64,000 bases of DNA from an uncultured Pseudomonadota bacterium (GTDB lineage: Bacteria > Pseudomonadota > Gammaproteobacteria > Burkholderiales > Rhodocyclaceae), in the NCBI GenBank assembly GCA_946479855.1, contig CAMLHL010000006.1:1-64000 (forward strand), given 5' to 3'. Position 1 is the first letter of the stretch. Each line of letters begins with the position of its first letter. The translations under genes and the position numbers were made by a program. Shown here one piece after another: positions 6,888 to 16,339 of this stretch. The notes beneath the pieces are model-generated. The model ran no database searches. It saw only the letters and a program-made list of their open reading frames with translations, and was not told where the DNA came from.

Positions 6888-8996
6888 TCAGGTGGACAGC
6901 TTGGAAATGTCAGCGACCTTGTTCATCGCCGCATGGAGCTTGGCGAGCAGGCCAAGACGGTTGGCACGCAAGGCCGGATCGTCGGCATTGACCATCACGC
7001 CGTCGAAGAAGCTGTCGACCGGCGCGCGCAGCGCGGCCAGGGCCTGCAGCGACTCGGCATAGTCGCCGGTATCGAAGGCGGCGTCGGCCTGCGGCACGAC
7101 CTCGACCAGCGCGTCGTGCAGCGCGATTTCGGCGGCTTCCTTGAGCAGGGCGTTGTCGACCCAGGCGTCGACGCTGTCTTCGACCTTCTTCAGGATATTG
7201 CCGACCCGCTTGTTGGCGGCGGCCAGCGCGGCGGCCTCGGGCAGCGCCGAGAAGGCGCGCACGGCGGCCAGGCGCTTGGGGATGTCGCCCAGGCGCTGCG
7301 GCCGTTGCGAGACCACGGCGTCGACTTCCTGTGCCGTGTAGCCCTGCTCGCGCAGGCTGCCGGCCAGGCGGTCGTAGATGAAGTCGGCCAGCGCGGATTC
7401 TGCCGGTTTGAAGTCGTCGACCGTAGCAAACGGCGCGGCGGCGGCTTGCAGCAACTGGTCGAGCGGCAGCGCCAGGTCGCCGTCGCTGAGCATGCGGATG
7501 ACGCCCAGCGCATGGCGGCGCAGGGCGAACGGGTCGCGGTCGCCGGTCGGGATCTGGCCGATGCCGAACATGCCGACCAGAGTTTCCAGCTTGTCGGCCA
7601 GCGCCACGACGGTGCCGACCCGCCCGCGCGGCAGGCTGTCGCCGGCGAAGCGCGGCTTGTAGTGGTCCTCGATGGCATCGGCGACGTCGGCGTTCAGCCC
7701 GTCGTGCTGGGCGTAATAACGACCCATGATGCCCTGCAGTTCCGGGAATTCGCCGACCATGTCGGTCAGCAGGTCGGCCTTGGCCAGCACCGCGGCCTGC
7801 TCGGCGTGTTGCGACAGCGCGCCGCCGCCGAGGTGATCGGCAATGGCGCGGGCAATCGCCGCGACGCGCGCGACGCGCTCGCCCTGGGTGCCCAGCTTGT
7901 TGTGATAGACGACCTTGGCCAGGCCGGCAACGCGCGATTCCAGCGACTTCTTGCGGTCCTGGTCGAAGAAGAACTTGGCGTCGGCCAAACGCGGGCGCAC
8001 GACGCGCTCGTTGCCGCCGATCACGGCGCTCGGGTCGGCCGGGCTGATGTTGCTGACGACCAGGAACTGGTTGGTCAGCTTGCCGGCTGCGTCGAGCAGC
8101 GGGAAGTATTTCTGGTTCGCCTTCATGGTCAGGATCAGGCATTCCTGCGGCACGGCCAGGAATTCCTCTTCGAACTGGCCGATCAGCACGTTCGGGCGCT
8201 CGACCAGCGCCGTCACTTCGTCGAGCAGCGCCTCGTCGTCGATCGGTTTGCCACCGGCCTTGGCTGCGGCAGCTTCAAGCTGGCGGGCGATTTCGGCCCG
8301 GCGTTCGGCGAAGGAGGCGAGCACGGCGCCATCGCGCTTGAGCGTTTCGGCGTAGCGGTCGGCATCGGCAATCACCACCGGATCGACGGCGGCTTCGAAG
8401 CGATGGCCGTGGGTGGTGTTGCCGGAGTTCAGGCCGAGCACCGAGACCGGCACGATGTCGGCGCCATGCAGGGCGACCAGGCCATGCGCCGGGCGGACGA
8501 AATTGACGCTGCTCCAGCCGTCGGCCAGCTGGTAGCTCATGACCTTGGGAATCGGCAGCGCGGCCAGCGCGGCCTCGACGGCCTTCTGCAGGCCCTCGGC
8601 CAGCGTCGCGCCCTTGGCCAGGCTGTCGTAGAACAGGATCTCGGCCTTGCCGTCGTTCTCGCGGCGCAGGCCGGCGACGGCCGCAGCATCGGCGCCGAGG
8701 GCGGCGAGCTTCTTCAACAGCGCCGGGGTGGCGTTGCCATTGGCGTCGAGGCCGACGGCGACCGGCATCAGCTTCTGCACCACCGGCTTGTCGGCGGCGA
8801 CGGCGGCGACGTCGGTGACGTGGGCGGCCAGGCGGCGCGGCGAGGCGTAGGCGGTGACTGCTGCGGTCGACGGCGCCAGACCAGCATTTTTCAGCGAATG
8901 GGCCAGCGCCGCGGCGAAGGCTTCGCCCAGCTTCTTCAGCGCCTTGGGCGGCAGTTCTTCAACGAACAGTTCGACGAGGAGGTTTTTTGCAGTCAT
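6888..8996 (-). CDS. glyS: Glycine-tRNA ligase beta subunit
   Basis: The 702-residue beta subunit of the heterotetrameric bacterial glycyl-tRNA synthetase. The N-terminus MTAKNLLVELFVEELPPKAL is highly characteristic, and the C-terminal region carries the anticodon-binding, HD-like domain (residues roughly 420-700). The subunit recognises tRNA-Gly while the alpha subunit activates glycine. The ATG at 8996 is chosen because the conserved N-terminus begins there and only one base separates it from the glyQ stop; a longer open frame upstream runs into glyQ. One of the six exact GCTACGGTCGAC repeats lies inside at 7416-7427, coding for Ala-Thr-Val-Asp. Confidence 0.97.
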   Translation of the reverse strand: MTAKNLLVELFVEELPPKALKKLGEAFAAALAHSLKNAGLAPSTAAVTAYASPRRLAAHVTDVAAVAADKPVVQKLMPVAVGLDANGNATPALLKKLAALGADAAAVAGLRRENDGKAEILFYDSLAKGATLAEGLQKAVEAALAALPIPKVMSYQLADGWSSVNFVRPAHGLVALHGADIVPVSVLGLNSGNTTHGHRFEAAVDPVVIADADRYAETLKRDGAVLASFAERRAEIARQLEAAAAKAGGKPIDDEALLDEVTALVERPNVLIGQFEEEFLAVPQECLILTMKANQKYFPLLDAAGKLTNQFLVVSNISPADPSAVIGGNERVVRPRLADAKFFFDQDRKKSLESRVAGLAKVVYHNKLGTQGERVARVAAIARAIADHLGGGALSQHAEQAAVLAKADLLTDMVGEFPELQGIMGRYYAQHDGLNADVADAIEDHYKPRFAGDSLPRGRVGTVVALADKLETLVGMFGIGQIPTGDRDPFALRRHALGVIRMLSDGDLALPLDQLLQAAAAPFATVDDFKPAESALADFIYDRLAGSLREQGYTAQEVDAVVSQRPQRLGDIPKRLAAVRAFSALPEAAALAAANKRVGNILKKVEDSVDAWVDNALLKEAAEIALHDALVEVVPQADAAFDTGDYAESLQALAALRAPVDSFFDGVMVNADDPALRANRLGLLAKLHAAMNKVADISKLST

Positions 8997-8997
8997 C

Positions 8998-9942
8998 TCA
9001 GGCAGCTTTCTTGGCGTTCTGTTCTTCAAGCTTGGCCAGCACTTCGCCGGCCCATTCCTTCGGCGCCATCGGGAAGCCGAGGCGGGCACGGCTGTCGAGG
9101 TAGGCTTGCGCCACGGCACGCGCCAGGTTGCGGATGCGGCCAATGTAGGCGGCGCGCTCGGTCACCGAGATGGCGCCGCGGGCGTCGAGCAGGTTGAAGG
9201 TGTGCGCCGCCTTCAGCACCTGTTCGTAGGCGGGCAGCGCCAGCTGGGCGCCCATCAGGTGCACGGCGGTTTCCTCGTGCTTGCCGAAGGCGTGGAACAG
9301 GAAATCGACGTTGCTGTGCTCGAAGTTGTAGGCCGACTGCTCGACTTCGTTCTGGTGATAGACGTCGCCGTAGGTCAGACCGTCGGTCCAGGTCAGGTCG
9401 AAGACGTTCTCGACGCCCTGCAGGTACATCGCCAGGCGTTCGATGCCGTAGGTGATTTCGCCGGTGATCGGCTTGCAGTCGATGCCGCCGACCTGCTGGA
9501 AGTAGGTGAATTGGGTCACTTCCATGCCGTTCATCCAGACTTCCCAGCCCAGGCCCCAGGCGCCCAGCGTCGGGTTTTCCCAGTCGTCCTCGACGAAACG
9601 GACGTCGTTCTTCTTGAGGTCGAAACCGAGCGCTTCCAGCGAGCCGAGGTAGAGCTCGAGAATGTTGTCCGGTGCCGGCTTGAGCACCACCTGGAACTGG
9701 TAGTAATGCTGCATGCGGTTCGGGTTCTCGCCGTAGCGGCCATCCTTGGGACGGCGCGAGGGCTGCACGTAGGCGGCTTTCCACGGCTCGGGGCCGATGG
9801 CGCGCAGGAAAGTGGCGGTGTGGCTGGTGCCGGCGCCGACTTCCATGTCGTAGGGCTGGAGCAGGGCGCAACCTTGCTGGCTCCAGTATTGCTGCAGGCG
9901 CAAGATGATTTCTTGGAAAGTGGGTTTCTGGCTGGTCGTCAT
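8998..9942 (-). CDS. glyQ: Glycine-tRNA ligase alpha subunit
   Basis: The 314-residue catalytic alpha subunit of the alpha2beta2 glycyl-tRNA synthetase. The N-terminal [17 protein letters not shown] and the [21 protein letters not shown] block are near-invariant in this family; the latter contributes to the class II ATP site. The start at 9942 ([10 protein letters not shown]) is preferred because the conserved sequence begins at residue 8; the open frame upstream is non-conserved. The gene order glyQ-glyS with one intervening base is the standard arrangement. The promoter must lie in the 372-base gap toward 10315. Confidence 0.97.
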   Translation of the reverse strand: MTTSQKPTFQEIILRLQQYWSQQGCALLQPYDMEVGAGTSHTATFLRAIGPEPWKAAYVQPSRRPKDGRYGENPNRMQHYYQFQVVLKPAPDNILELYLGSLEALGFDLKKNDVRFVEDDWENPTLGAWGLGWEVWMNGMEVTQFTYFQQVGGIDCKPITGEITYGIERLAMYLQGVENVFDLTWTDGLTYGDVYHQNEVEQSAYNFEHSNVDFLFHAFGKHEETAVHLMGAQLALPAYEQVLKAAHTFNLLDARGAISVTERAAYIGRIRNLARAVAQAYLDSRARLGFPMAPKEWAGEVLAKLEEQNAKKAA

Positions 9943-10078
9943 CGGACGCACTCGGAAAGGCGGAAAGCCTTGAATTTTACTAGCTTTTGCCGCGCTACGG
10001 GACAGGGCTTCGCGGCCGCCCGCCGGCTGGGGCGGCCGGGGTTTTTCCCGGGTTGTCATTTGCATGGCGCTGGCCAAG

Positions 10079-10098
10079 GTGTTGCTGCTGCGCAACAC
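10079..10098. repeat. Inverted repeat GTGTTGC-N6-GCAACAC
   Basis: A perfect 7-bp inverted repeat with a six-base spacer (TGCTGC). It lies about 30 bases upstream of the -35 hexamer of the predicted transglycosylase promoter and shares the half-site GTGTTGC with the palindrome at 10163-10177. It may be a second, more loosely spaced operator for the same regulator. There is no T-run, so a terminator is unlikely. Confidence 0.6.
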
Positions 10099-10125
10099 TT
10101 TAATCACTGCGTTAGGCGTGTTACG

Positions 10126-10154
10126 TTGACCAAACTCAATTAAATCAATAAACT
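10126..10154 (+). promoter_or_regulatory. Predicted sigma-70 promoter of the lytic transglycosylase gene
   Basis: TTGACC (10126-10131) and TAAACT (10149-10154) are separated by 17 bases, a near-consensus sigma-70 arrangement. The expected transcription start is at about 10161, which coincides with the left edge of the palindrome at 10163-10177. Confidence 0.55.
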
Positions 10155-10162
10155 GCATTTCG

Positions 10163-10177
10163 TGTTGCGGTGCAACA
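10163..10177. promoter_or_regulatory. Palindromic operator candidate TGTTGC-N3-GCAACA
   Basis: A perfect 15-bp palindrome, TGTTGCGGTGCAACA, placed directly downstream of the predicted -10 hexamer so that it covers the expected start site. A repressor bound here would block the promoter. The same TGTTGC-N3-GCAACA core recurs at 19019-19035. TGC-rich palindromes of this kind resemble sites described for PhaR, the polyhydroxybutyrate-responsive repressor, but that link is only a suggestion. Confidence 0.5.
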
Positions 10178-10314
10178 TCGGTATTTTCAGGCGGCCATGC
10201 TTGTCGCTTCGCGGGTTTCGGAACACTTCCGGCCTGCCTTCGCCGATGTCGTACCCCCTGTAACCGTTCGCTGTCGGAGCCGTTTTCCGCAGTGGCAACA
10301 GTGAAGGAGGTCAC

Positions 10315-11007
10315 ATGATCGCTTCGACCATTCTCCCGCCTGCTGTGCAGCGCATTTCTGCCGTAGCCATCAATTTTTTCCAGAAATTCCTGATGGTCGC
10401 CGGTGTCGTTTTCATTATTGGCCTGATCGGCGTGCAAAGTGGCCGCCTGGACCTGCTGGCTTCTTTCCTGCCCAGCGCCGAGGCTGTCGCCATCGACCCA
10501 GCGGTCGATGACGAAGTCGCCGACGAGGCGTCGGCCGAACCGGAGGCGGACGCACTCAGTCCGCGCATGCGGAGCGTGCTGGACTATGTTTCCCGCCGTT
10601 ACCGGGTGTCCACCGAGGCCCTGCAGCCGATTTTTGCCACGGCCCAGGCCTCTGGCCACGAATTGCATCTCGATCCCCTGCTGATCATCGCCGTGATCGG
10701 TATCGAATCGGGATTCAATCCGTTTTCGCAAAGCGTCGTTGGCGCTCAGGGGCTGATGCAGGTCGTACCGCGCTTCCATCAGGACAAGTTGCCGGAAGAG
10801 GATGCCTCGTTTCTCGATCCGGTGACCAATGTCCAGATTGGTGCCCGTGTGCTGAAGGAGTCGATCCGGCGCACCGGCGGCCTGGAAAACGGCTTGCAGC
10901 AGTTCGGTGGGGCGGCCAGCGATGCTGGCCGGCGTTATGCGTCCCGCGTGCTGGCCGAAAAACAACGGCTGGAACAGGCGGCGCAGCGCCTGCGGACTGC
11001 CGCCTGA
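10315..11007 (+). CDS. Membrane-anchored lytic transglycosylase (SLT domain)
   Basis: A 230-residue protein with one N-terminal transmembrane helix (about residues 22-45), an acidic linker rich in Glu, Asp and Ala, and a C-terminal SLT domain. The catalytic Glu is in [13 protein letters not shown], followed by GAQGLMQV, the standard lysozyme-like motifs. Such enzymes cleave the glycan strand of peptidoglycan to 1,6-anhydroMurNAc products in the periplasm. An ideal Shine-Dalgarno (AAGGAGGT) precedes the ATG. The tail is Ala/Gln/Arg-rich. It is a single-gene transcript convergent with lnt, one base apart, and is preceded by a promoter and operator-like palindrome. Confidence 0.88.
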   Translation: MIASTILPPAVQRISAVAINFFQKFLMVAGVVFIIGLIGVQSGRLDLLASFLPSAEAVAIDPAVDDEVADEASAEPEADALSPRMRSVLDYVSRRYRVSTEALQPIFATAQASGHELHLDPLLIIAVIGIESGFNPFSQSVVGAQGLMQVVPRFHQDKLPEEDASFLDPVTNVQIGARVLKESIRRTGGLENGLQQFGGAASDAGRRYASRVLAEKQRLEQAAQRLRTAA

Positions 11008-11008
11008 T

Positions 11009-12481
11009 CTAGCCGACCGAGCGGCGCGGCCAACGGCCGGCTAACAGGCACAGGCCGGCCAACAGCAGGAATCCCCAGTTGCCGATGCGGGCGTAAGGCG
11101 TCATGCCGCCGTAGGCGCGCACGTCGCCGGTCAGCACGGCGGTAGTGAACGGTTCCAGCACCGCCTGAACCGTGCCATCCGGGCGGATGATGGCGGTCAT
11201 CCCGGTATTGGTGGCGCGCAGCATCGGCCGGCCGGTTTCGGCGGCGCGCATCTGGGCGATCTGCAAATGTTGCGGCTGGGCCAACGAGCGACCGAACCAG
11301 GCGGTGTTGGACAGGTTGGCCAGGATGCCGGCCGCCGGCAAGGCGCGGATGATTTCCTCGCCGAAGACGTCTTCGTAGCAGATGTTGGCCGCGACCCGCT
11401 GGCCGGCGACGGCGAGCGGTGGCTGGATTTCCGGGCCGCGCGAGAAAGCCGACATCGGAATGTCCGCGAACTTCATGAACCAGTCGAAGCCGGGCGGAAT
11501 GAACTCGCCGTAGGGCACCAGGTGGCTCTTGCTATAAGTTTGCAGCGGCGAACTGCCGAGGCTGACGGCGCTGTTGAAGTAGGCGCGGCCATCGCCGGTC
11601 AGCGTGCCGAGGATCAGGTCGCCGTTTTGTCGTTGGGCCAGTCTCTTGAGGTCGTCGAGGTAGGTGTCCGGCAACTGGTCGATGAATACTGGCAGCGCCG
11701 TCTCCGGCAACAGGGTCAGTTGCGCCGGGTGAGCCTCGATCAGGTCGCGGTAGAGGTTCAGCGTGCGGACGAAGGCTTCCGGCCGGAACTTCATTTCCTG
11801 CGGGATATTGCCCTGGATCAGCGCGACGCGGACCGGCTCGCCGAGCGGGCTGGTCCACGCCACCTGCCGCAAGGCAAACCCGCCGACCGCGAGCAGGATG
11901 ACGGCCCCCAGGCCGATCCGCCAGCGAACGAGCAGCGCGCCGCTCAGGGCGACCAGCAGCGACAGGCCGTGTACGCCGAGCAGCGGCGCATAGCCGGCCA
12001 GCGGGCTGGGCGGCGCCTGCGAATAGCCGACGGCCAGCCAGGGAAAGCCGGTGAAAATCCAGCTTCTCAGCCAGTCGACCGTAGCGATCAGCGCCGCGAA
12101 AAACAAGGCCTGCGGCCAGAAGCCGGCCGGTTGCCAGCGCTTGAAGAGCCCGCCGGCGAGCATCGGGAAGAGCGCCATCACCGTGCAAAACAGGAAGGCG
12201 GCCGGCCCGGCCAGCCACCACGGCATGCCGCCGAACACCGACAGGCTGACGTAAACCCACGAGACGCCGCAGAGGAAGAAGCCGAGGCCGAAACTCAGGC
12301 CGCTCAGCAGGCCTTCGCGCGGCGAGCCGGCACGGCGGAGCAGGGCGAAGAGGCCGAGCCAGACGACGGGGGCCAGCCAGAACAGCCCGAAAGGCGCGAA
12401 GCAGAGGACACCGCTGGCGCCGATCAGCGCGGCGAGGCCGAGGCGGTGCAGCCGCCGCTCAGGCCACGGTTTCTTCGGCAC
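11009..12481 (-). CDS. lnt: Apolipoprotein N-acyltransferase
   Basis: A 490-residue inner-membrane enzyme that adds the third acyl chain to the N-terminal Cys of lipoproteins. Six or so transmembrane helices occupy residues 10-200, followed by a periplasmic nitrilase-like domain with the catalytic Glu in [10 protein letters not shown], Lys in [13 protein letters not shown] and Cys in [13 protein letters not shown], so the triad is intact. A final hydrophobic helix closes the protein. The start is a GTG at 12481 inside the end of corC (23 bases overlap). It is the last gene of the conserved miaB-phoH-ybeY-corC-lnt operon. An exact copy of the 12-mer repeat lies at 12074-12085. Confidence 0.95.
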   Translation of the reverse strand: MPKKPWPERRLHRLGLAALIGASGVLCFAPFGLFWLAPVVWLGLFALLRRAGSPREGLLSGLSFGLGFFLCGVSWVYVSLSVFGGMPWWLAGPAAFLFCTVMALFPMLAGGLFKRWQPAGFWPQALFFAALIATVDWLRSWIFTGFPWLAVGYSQAPPSPLAGYAPLLGVHGLSLLVALSGALLVRWRIGLGAVILLAVGGFALRQVAWTSPLGEPVRVALIQGNIPQEMKFRPEAFVRTLNLYRDLIEAHPAQLTLLPETALPVFIDQLPDTYLDDLKRLAQRQNGDLILGTLTGDGRAYFNSAVSLGSSPLQTYSKSHLVPYGEFIPPGFDWFMKFADIPMSAFSRGPEIQPPLAVAGQRVAANICYEDVFGEEIIRALPAAGILANLSNTAWFGRSLAQPQHLQIAQMRAAETGRPMLRATNTGMTAIIRPDGTVQAVLEPFTTAVLTGDVRAYGGMTPYARIGNWGFLLLAGLCLLAGRWPRRSVG

Positions 12482-13307
12482 TGGTCTGCGGTTTGGGCGC
12501 GTCGACGAGCAGGGTGTAGAGGCGGCGGCTGTCGGCGCGCAGGACCTGGAAATGGGTGCCGCCGATGTCGACGATCTCGTTGCGCTTGGGCATGCGGCCG
12601 AGATGGCGCAGGATCAGGCCGCCGACGGTGTCGAATTCGTCGTCCGAGAAGCTGGTCTTGAAGGCCTCGTTGAAGTCGTCGATCTCGGTGCGCGCCTTGA
12701 CCCGGTAGCGGCCCGAGGCGTCGAGGCGGATGTTGTCGTGGGCCTCGTCGAAGTCGTATTCGTCCTCGATGTCGCCGACGATCTGTTCGAGCACGTCCTC
12801 GATGGTCACCAGGCCGGCGACGCCGCCGTATTCATTGACGACGATGGCCATGTGGTTGCGCGAGACACGGAACTCGCGGAGCAGGACGTTGAGTCGCTTC
12901 GATTCGGGGATGAAGACGGCTGGCCGCAGCCAGTCGCGGAGGTCGAAGTTTTCTTCGGTCTGGACGCGCAGCAGATCCTTGGCGAGCAGGATGCCTAGGA
13001 CGTTGTCGCGGTCGCCGTCGACCACCGGGAAGCGCGAATGGGCGGCCTCAATGACGATAGGGACGATTTCCTCGAGCGGGTCGTCGATGTCGATGACGTC
13101 CATCTGGGCCCGCGGGATCATCACGTCGGTGACGCGGGTTTCGGAGGCCTGCAGGGCGCCTTCGATGATGGTCAGCGCATCGGCGTCCATCAGGTTCCGC
13201 TCGTAGGCGGTGTGCAGAATCTTGATCAGCTGCTCGCGGTCTTCGGGCTCGCGCAGCAGCAGGGAAGTCAGGCGTTCGATGAAACCGGGTTTACTGTCAC
13301 TGTCCAT
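12459..13307 (-). CDS. corC: CorC/HlyC-type CBS-domain protein
   Basis: A 282-residue protein with two CBS domains (about residues 65-180) and a C-terminal CorC_HlyC domain, and no membrane segments. The VTDVMIPRAQMDVIDID start of the first CBS and NEYGGVAGLVTIEDVLEQIVGDIEDEYD are textbook family signatures. The YbeX/CorC group is linked to magnesium or cobalt efflux and, in E. coli, to ribosome-related phenotypes; its fixed position beside ybeY fits the latter. It starts five bases after the ybeY stop and its end overlaps lnt. Confidence 0.93.
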   Translation of the reverse strand: MDSDSKPGFIERLTSLLLREPEDREQLIKILHTAYERNLMDADALTIIEGALQASETRVTDVMIPRAQMDVIDIDDPLEEIVPIVIEAAHSRFPVVDGDRDNVLGILLAKDLLRVQTEENFDLRDWLRPAVFIPESKRLNVLLREFRVSRNHMAIVVNEYGGVAGLVTIEDVLEQIVGDIEDEYDFDEAHDNIRLDASGRYRVKARTEIDDFNEAFKTSFSDDEFDTVGGLILRHLGRMPKRNEIVDIGGTHFQVLRADSRRLYTLLVDAPKPQTSAEETVA

Positions 13308-13312
13308 GATGT

Positions 13313-13759
13313 TTAAACCGCATAGGGGTCTGGATACCCCAGTGCGGCGAGAATCTCCCTTTCTTCGTCTTCCATGGCCTGGGCGTCTTCGTCGTTTTCG
13401 TGGTCCCAGCCTTGCAAATGCAGCATACCATGCACCGTCAGGTGCGCGTAGTGGGCGTCCAGCGGCTTGTTCTGCTCGGCAGCCTCCTTTGCCACGACGC
13501 CCGGGCAGATGACCAGGTCGCCCATGACCACCGGCTCGGTTTCATACGGAAACGACAGGACGTTGGTCGCGTAGTCCTTGCCGCGGTATTCCTTGTTCAG
13601 CGCCTGGCCTTCGTCGGCCTCGACCAGGCGGATCGTCACTTCGCCGCCGCCGGCCAGCGCGGCGCGCGCCCAGCGCACGAAATCCGCCCGCAAGGGTAAG
13701 CCCTCCCGATTACAGGCATATTGCACGGACAGGTTAAGCCGGTTGCTGGTGTTTTTCAT
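13313..13759 (-). CDS. ybeY: Endoribonuclease YbeY (rRNA maturation factor)
   Basis: A 148-residue zinc-dependent RNase needed for 16S rRNA 3'-end maturation and ribosome quality control. The catalytic metal motif [16 protein letters not shown] supplies the three conserved His residues in the HGxLHLxGxDH pattern. The ATG at 13759 (MKNTSNRL) lies inside the 3' end of phoH, giving a 26-base overlap that suggests translational coupling. Position in the miaB-phoH-ybeY-corC-lnt operon is the normal proteobacterial arrangement. Confidence 0.95.
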   Translation of the reverse strand: MKNTSNRLNLSVQYACNREGLPLRADFVRWARAALAGGGEVTIRLVEADEGQALNKEYRGKDYATNVLSFPYETEPVVMGDLVICPGVVAKEAAEQNKPLDAHYAHLTVHGMLHLQGWDHENDEDAQAMEDEEREILAALGYPDPYAV

Positions 13760-14729
13760 AGGCTTCGACGATGCGGGCGACCAGCGGGTGGCGGACCACG
13801 TCTTCCTTCTTGAATTGGGTAAAGGCCAGGCCGCGCACGCCGTGCAGCACGTCGATGGCTTCCTTGAGGCCGCTGCGCTGTCCCTTGGGCAGGTCAATCT
13901 GGGTGATGTCGCCGGTGACCACCGCCTTGGCGCCGATGCCGATGCGGGTCAGGAACATCTTCATCTGCTCCGGCGTCGTGTTCTGCGCCTCGTCGAGGAT
14001 GACGAAGGCGTGGTTCAGCGTCCGGCCGCGCATGAAGGCGAGCGGGGCGATCTCGATGGCGCGTTTCTCGTAGAGCTTGGCGACGCGGTCGGCGCCCATC
14101 AGGTCGTACAGCGCGTCGTAGAGCGGGCGCAGGTAGGGGTCGATCTTCTGGGTCAGGTCGCCGGGCAGGAAGCCGAGGCGCTCGCCGGCCTCGACCGCCG
14201 GCCGGGTCAGGATGATGCGCTCGACCAGGTCGCGCTCGAAGGCATCGACGGCCGAGGCGACGGCCAGGTAGGTCTTGCCGGTGCCGGCCGGGCCGATGCC
14301 GAAGGTGATGTCGTGTTCCTGGATGTGCTTCAGGTATTCGACCTGGCGCGGCGTGCGGCCGTGCAGTTCGGTCTTGCGGGTGATCAGCTGCGGGCCGTCG
14401 ACCGGGCCTTCGGAGCGCCGCGACACACGGCGGACCGGCGCGTTGGTCAGTTCGATCAGGCCGAGCTGGATTTCATCGACGGTCAGTGCCTCGCGGGCCA
14501 GGCCGTAAAAATAGCGGAGAGCATCGACGGTCAACTGGGCTTTTTCGCCCAAAACCGAGAAGCGCTCATTGCGCCGGCGAATCACCACGTCGAAGCCGGT
14601 TTCGATCTGCCGGATGTTCTCGTCGAGCGGTCCGCACAGGTTGGCAAGCAGTGTGTTATCGACCGGGGCGAGGGCGAACTCGACCGGCTTCTGCTTCGGC
14701 GCCGTCCTGGTGGCAGCCTTTGTTTTCAT
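13734..14729 (-). CDS. ybeZ: PhoH-like ATPase
   Basis: A 331-residue cytoplasmic P-loop ATPase of the PhoH family. The Walker A motif [11 protein letters not shown] and Walker [15 protein letters not shown] are clear; the N-terminal 100 residues form the basic, family-specific region. YbeZ works with YbeY in RNA processing. The ATG at 14729 is preferred over a TTG at 14753, because the latter would overlap miaB and adds only eight non-conserved residues. The gene follows the miaB stop by four bases. Confidence 0.93.
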   Translation of the reverse strand: MKTKAATRTAPKQKPVEFALAPVDNTLLANLCGPLDENIRQIETGFDVVIRRRNERFSVLGEKAQLTVDALRYFYGLAREALTVDEIQLGLIELTNAPVRRVSRRSEGPVDGPQLITRKTELHGRTPRQVEYLKHIQEHDITFGIGPAGTGKTYLAVASAVDAFERDLVERIILTRPAVEAGERLGFLPGDLTQKIDPYLRPLYDALYDLMGADRVAKLYEKRAIEIAPLAFMRGRTLNHAFVILDEAQNTTPEQMKMFLTRIGIGAKAVVTGDITQIDLPKGQRSGLKEAIDVLHGVRGLAFTQFKKEDVVRHPLVARIVEAYEKHQQPA

Positions 14730-14733
14730 GCCA

Positions 14734-16071
14734 TTAGTCTTCGCGGATGACAATTTCGCCCCTCAGGCTGTGCGGCAGCGCGGACGTGATGCGGACATCG
14801 ACGAAGGTGTTGATCAGCCGCGGATTGCCGACGAAATTGACGATGCGGTTGTTGTCGGTGCGGCCGGCCAGTTCATGGACGTCCTTCTTCGAGGTGCCCT
14901 CGACCAGCACGCGCTGGATGCTGCCGACCATCGCCTGGCTGATTACCTGCGCCTGCTCGTCGATGCGCTTCTGCAGGCGGCTGAGGCGGGCCGACTTGAC
15001 GTCGGCTGGCGTCGAATCGTCCAGTTCCAGCGCCGGGGTGCCCGGGCGCGGGCTGTAGATGAAGGAGAAGGAATTGTCGAAGCCGACATCGTCGATCAAC
15101 TTCATGGTCTTCTCGAAATCCTCATCCGTCTCGCCGGGAAAGCCGACGATGAAGTCGGACGACAGCGAAATGTCGGGGCGCGCGGCGCGCAGCTTGCGGA
15201 TGATCGACTTGTATTCGAGCGTCGTGTAGCCACGCTTCATCGCGGCCAGCACGCGATCGGAACCGGCCTGCACCGGCAGGTGCAGATGCGAGACCAGCTT
15301 GGGCTGGCTGGCGTAGGTGTCGATCAGGCGCTGCGACATTTCGCGCGGATGCGAGGTCGTGTAGCGGATGCGCTCGATGCCCGGCACTTCGGCGATGTAT
15401 TCGATCAGCAGGGCGAGGTCGGCCTTTTCGTCAGTACCTTCCATGTCGCCGCGATAGGCATTGACGTTCTGGCCAAGCAGGGTGACTTCGCCGACACCGT
15501 GGGCGGCCAGGTCGGCGACTTCGGTCAGGACGTCGGTGAACGGCCGGGAAACCTCGCCGCCGCGGGTATAGGGAACGATGCAGAAGGTACAGAACTTGGA
15601 GCAGCCTTCCATGATCGAGACGAAGGCCGAGGCGCCCTTCACTTCCGAGGGCGGCATGGCATCGAATTTTTCGATTTCCGGGAAGGAGACATCCACCGCC
15701 GCCTTGCCATTCGTCTTGCGCTCGGCGATCAGTTGCGGCAGCCGGTGCAGCGTCTGCGGCCCGAAGACCACATCGACGTACGGCGCACGGGCGATGATCG
15801 CCGCACCTTCCTGGCTGGCGACGCAACCACCGACGCCGATCACCAGGTCCGGGTTCAGTTGCTTCAGGTGACGGACCCGGCCGAGATCGTGGAAAACCTT
15901 CTCCTGCGCCTTCTCGCGTACCGAGCAGGTGTTGAACAGGATGATGTCGGCTTCTTCGGGGTTGTCGGTCTTGACGACCCCTTCGGAGGCGTTGAGCACG
16001 TCGGCCATCTTGTCCGAATCGTACTCATTCATCTGGCACCCGAAAGTGCGGATGAACAGTTTTTTAGGCAT
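14734..16071 (-). CDS. miaB: tRNA-2-methylthio-N6-dimethylallyladenosine synthase
   Basis: A 445-residue radical-SAM methylthiotransferase that modifies i6A37 in tRNAs reading UNN codons. Three domains are visible: an N-terminal UPF0004 domain with Cys residues in [21 protein letters not shown] and GGCVASQ; the radical-SAM cluster [17 protein letters not shown]; and a C-terminal TRAM domain. The start at 16071 ([11 protein letters not shown]) is the one shared by the family; the longer frame upstream is not conserved. It is the first gene of the five-gene operon that runs to lnt. Confidence 0.96.
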   Translation of the reverse strand: MPKKLFIRTFGCQMNEYDSDKMADVLNASEGVVKTDNPEEADIILFNTCSVREKAQEKVFHDLGRVRHLKQLNPDLVIGVGGCVASQEGAAIIARAPYVDVVFGPQTLHRLPQLIAERKTNGKAAVDVSFPEIEKFDAMPPSEVKGASAFVSIMEGCSKFCTFCIVPYTRGGEVSRPFTDVLTEVADLAAHGVGEVTLLGQNVNAYRGDMEGTDEKADLALLIEYIAEVPGIERIRYTTSHPREMSQRLIDTYASQPKLVSHLHLPVQAGSDRVLAAMKRGYTTLEYKSIIRKLRAARPDISLSSDFIVGFPGETDEDFEKTMKLIDDVGFDNSFSFIYSPRPGTPALELDDSTPADVKSARLSRLQKRIDEQAQVISQAMVGSIQRVLVEGTSKKDVHELAGRTDNNRIVNFVGNPRLINTFVDVRITSALPHSLRGEIVIRED

Positions 16072-16154
16072 GGGTGTACTTCGCGAATCGTTGGGTGCCG
16101 CTTTGGCAACCGGGCTGCAGGAAAGTTGCGAATTATAACCGAGCGCAATTTTGG

Positions 16155-16184
16155 TTGACCGGCCAAGCGCCGGCAAACTATAAT
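16155..16184 (+). promoter_or_regulatory. Strong sigma-70 promoter of the tRNA-Met gene
   Basis: TTGACC (16155-16160) and a perfect TATAAT (16179-16184) are separated by 18 bases. The sequence after the -10 box, CCGCGCCC, is a GC-rich discriminator of the type found in stringently controlled stable-RNA promoters. The tRNA begins 16 bases after the -10 box, so the 5' leader is very short. Confidence 0.8.
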
Positions 16185-16200
16185 CCGCGCCCTCAAGCGT

Positions 16201-16277
16201 GGTGATGTAGCTCAGATGGTTAGAGCGATGGATTCATAACCCATAGGTCGGCGGTTCGACTCCGCCCATCACCACCA
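16201..16277 (+). tRNA. tRNA-Met (anticodon CAT), elongator type
   Basis: A 77-base cloverleaf with acceptor stem GGTGATG/CATCACC, D-arm GCTC/GAGC, anticodon loop TTCATAA, T-arm with GGTTCGACTCC and an encoded CCA end. The first acceptor base pair is Watson-Crick and the anticodon stem lacks the three G-C pairs of an initiator, so it is an elongator tRNA-Met. The tRNA-Ile2 with lysidine-modified CAU cannot be excluded by anticodon alone. In the anticodon stem, the base pair next to the loop reads A-C rather than a canonical pair. Confidence 0.95.
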
Positions 16278-16284
16278 GTAATGC

Positions 16285-16316
16285 AAAAAGCCCGCTGAAT
16301 TTCAGCGGGCTTTTTT
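16285..16316. terminator. Bidirectional intrinsic terminator after tRNA-Met and the SulP gene
   Basis: Stem GCCCGCTGA (16290-16298) pairs with TCAGCGGGC (16302-16310) over a three-base loop, flanked by five A on the left and six T on the right. It can terminate the tRNA transcript on the plus strand and the SulP transcript on the minus strand. Confidence 0.9.
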
Positions 16317-16339
16317 ATTGTGGAAATTTTCGTCTAGGG

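Larger units (their letters stand above)
9943..10314. other. 372 bp intergenic region between glyQ and the transglycosylase gene
   Basis: A gap without a credible gene. The left part should hold the glyQ promoter on the minus strand, where a short AT-rich patch lies near 9970-9990. The right part contains a plausible sigma-70 promoter on the plus strand at 10126-10154, two related inverted repeats at 10079-10098 and 10163-10177, and a long untranslated stretch of about 150 bases before the transglycosylase ATG. I see no tRNA, small RNA or conserved riboswitch in it. Confidence 0.6.

Noticed and set aside
6759..9197. A long plus-strand open frame antisense to glyS and glyQ
   Set aside because: It is a shadow of the GC-rich glyS frame: the codon pattern mirrors glyS, the protein is His/Arg/Gly-rich without motifs, and glyS is unmistakable on the other strand.
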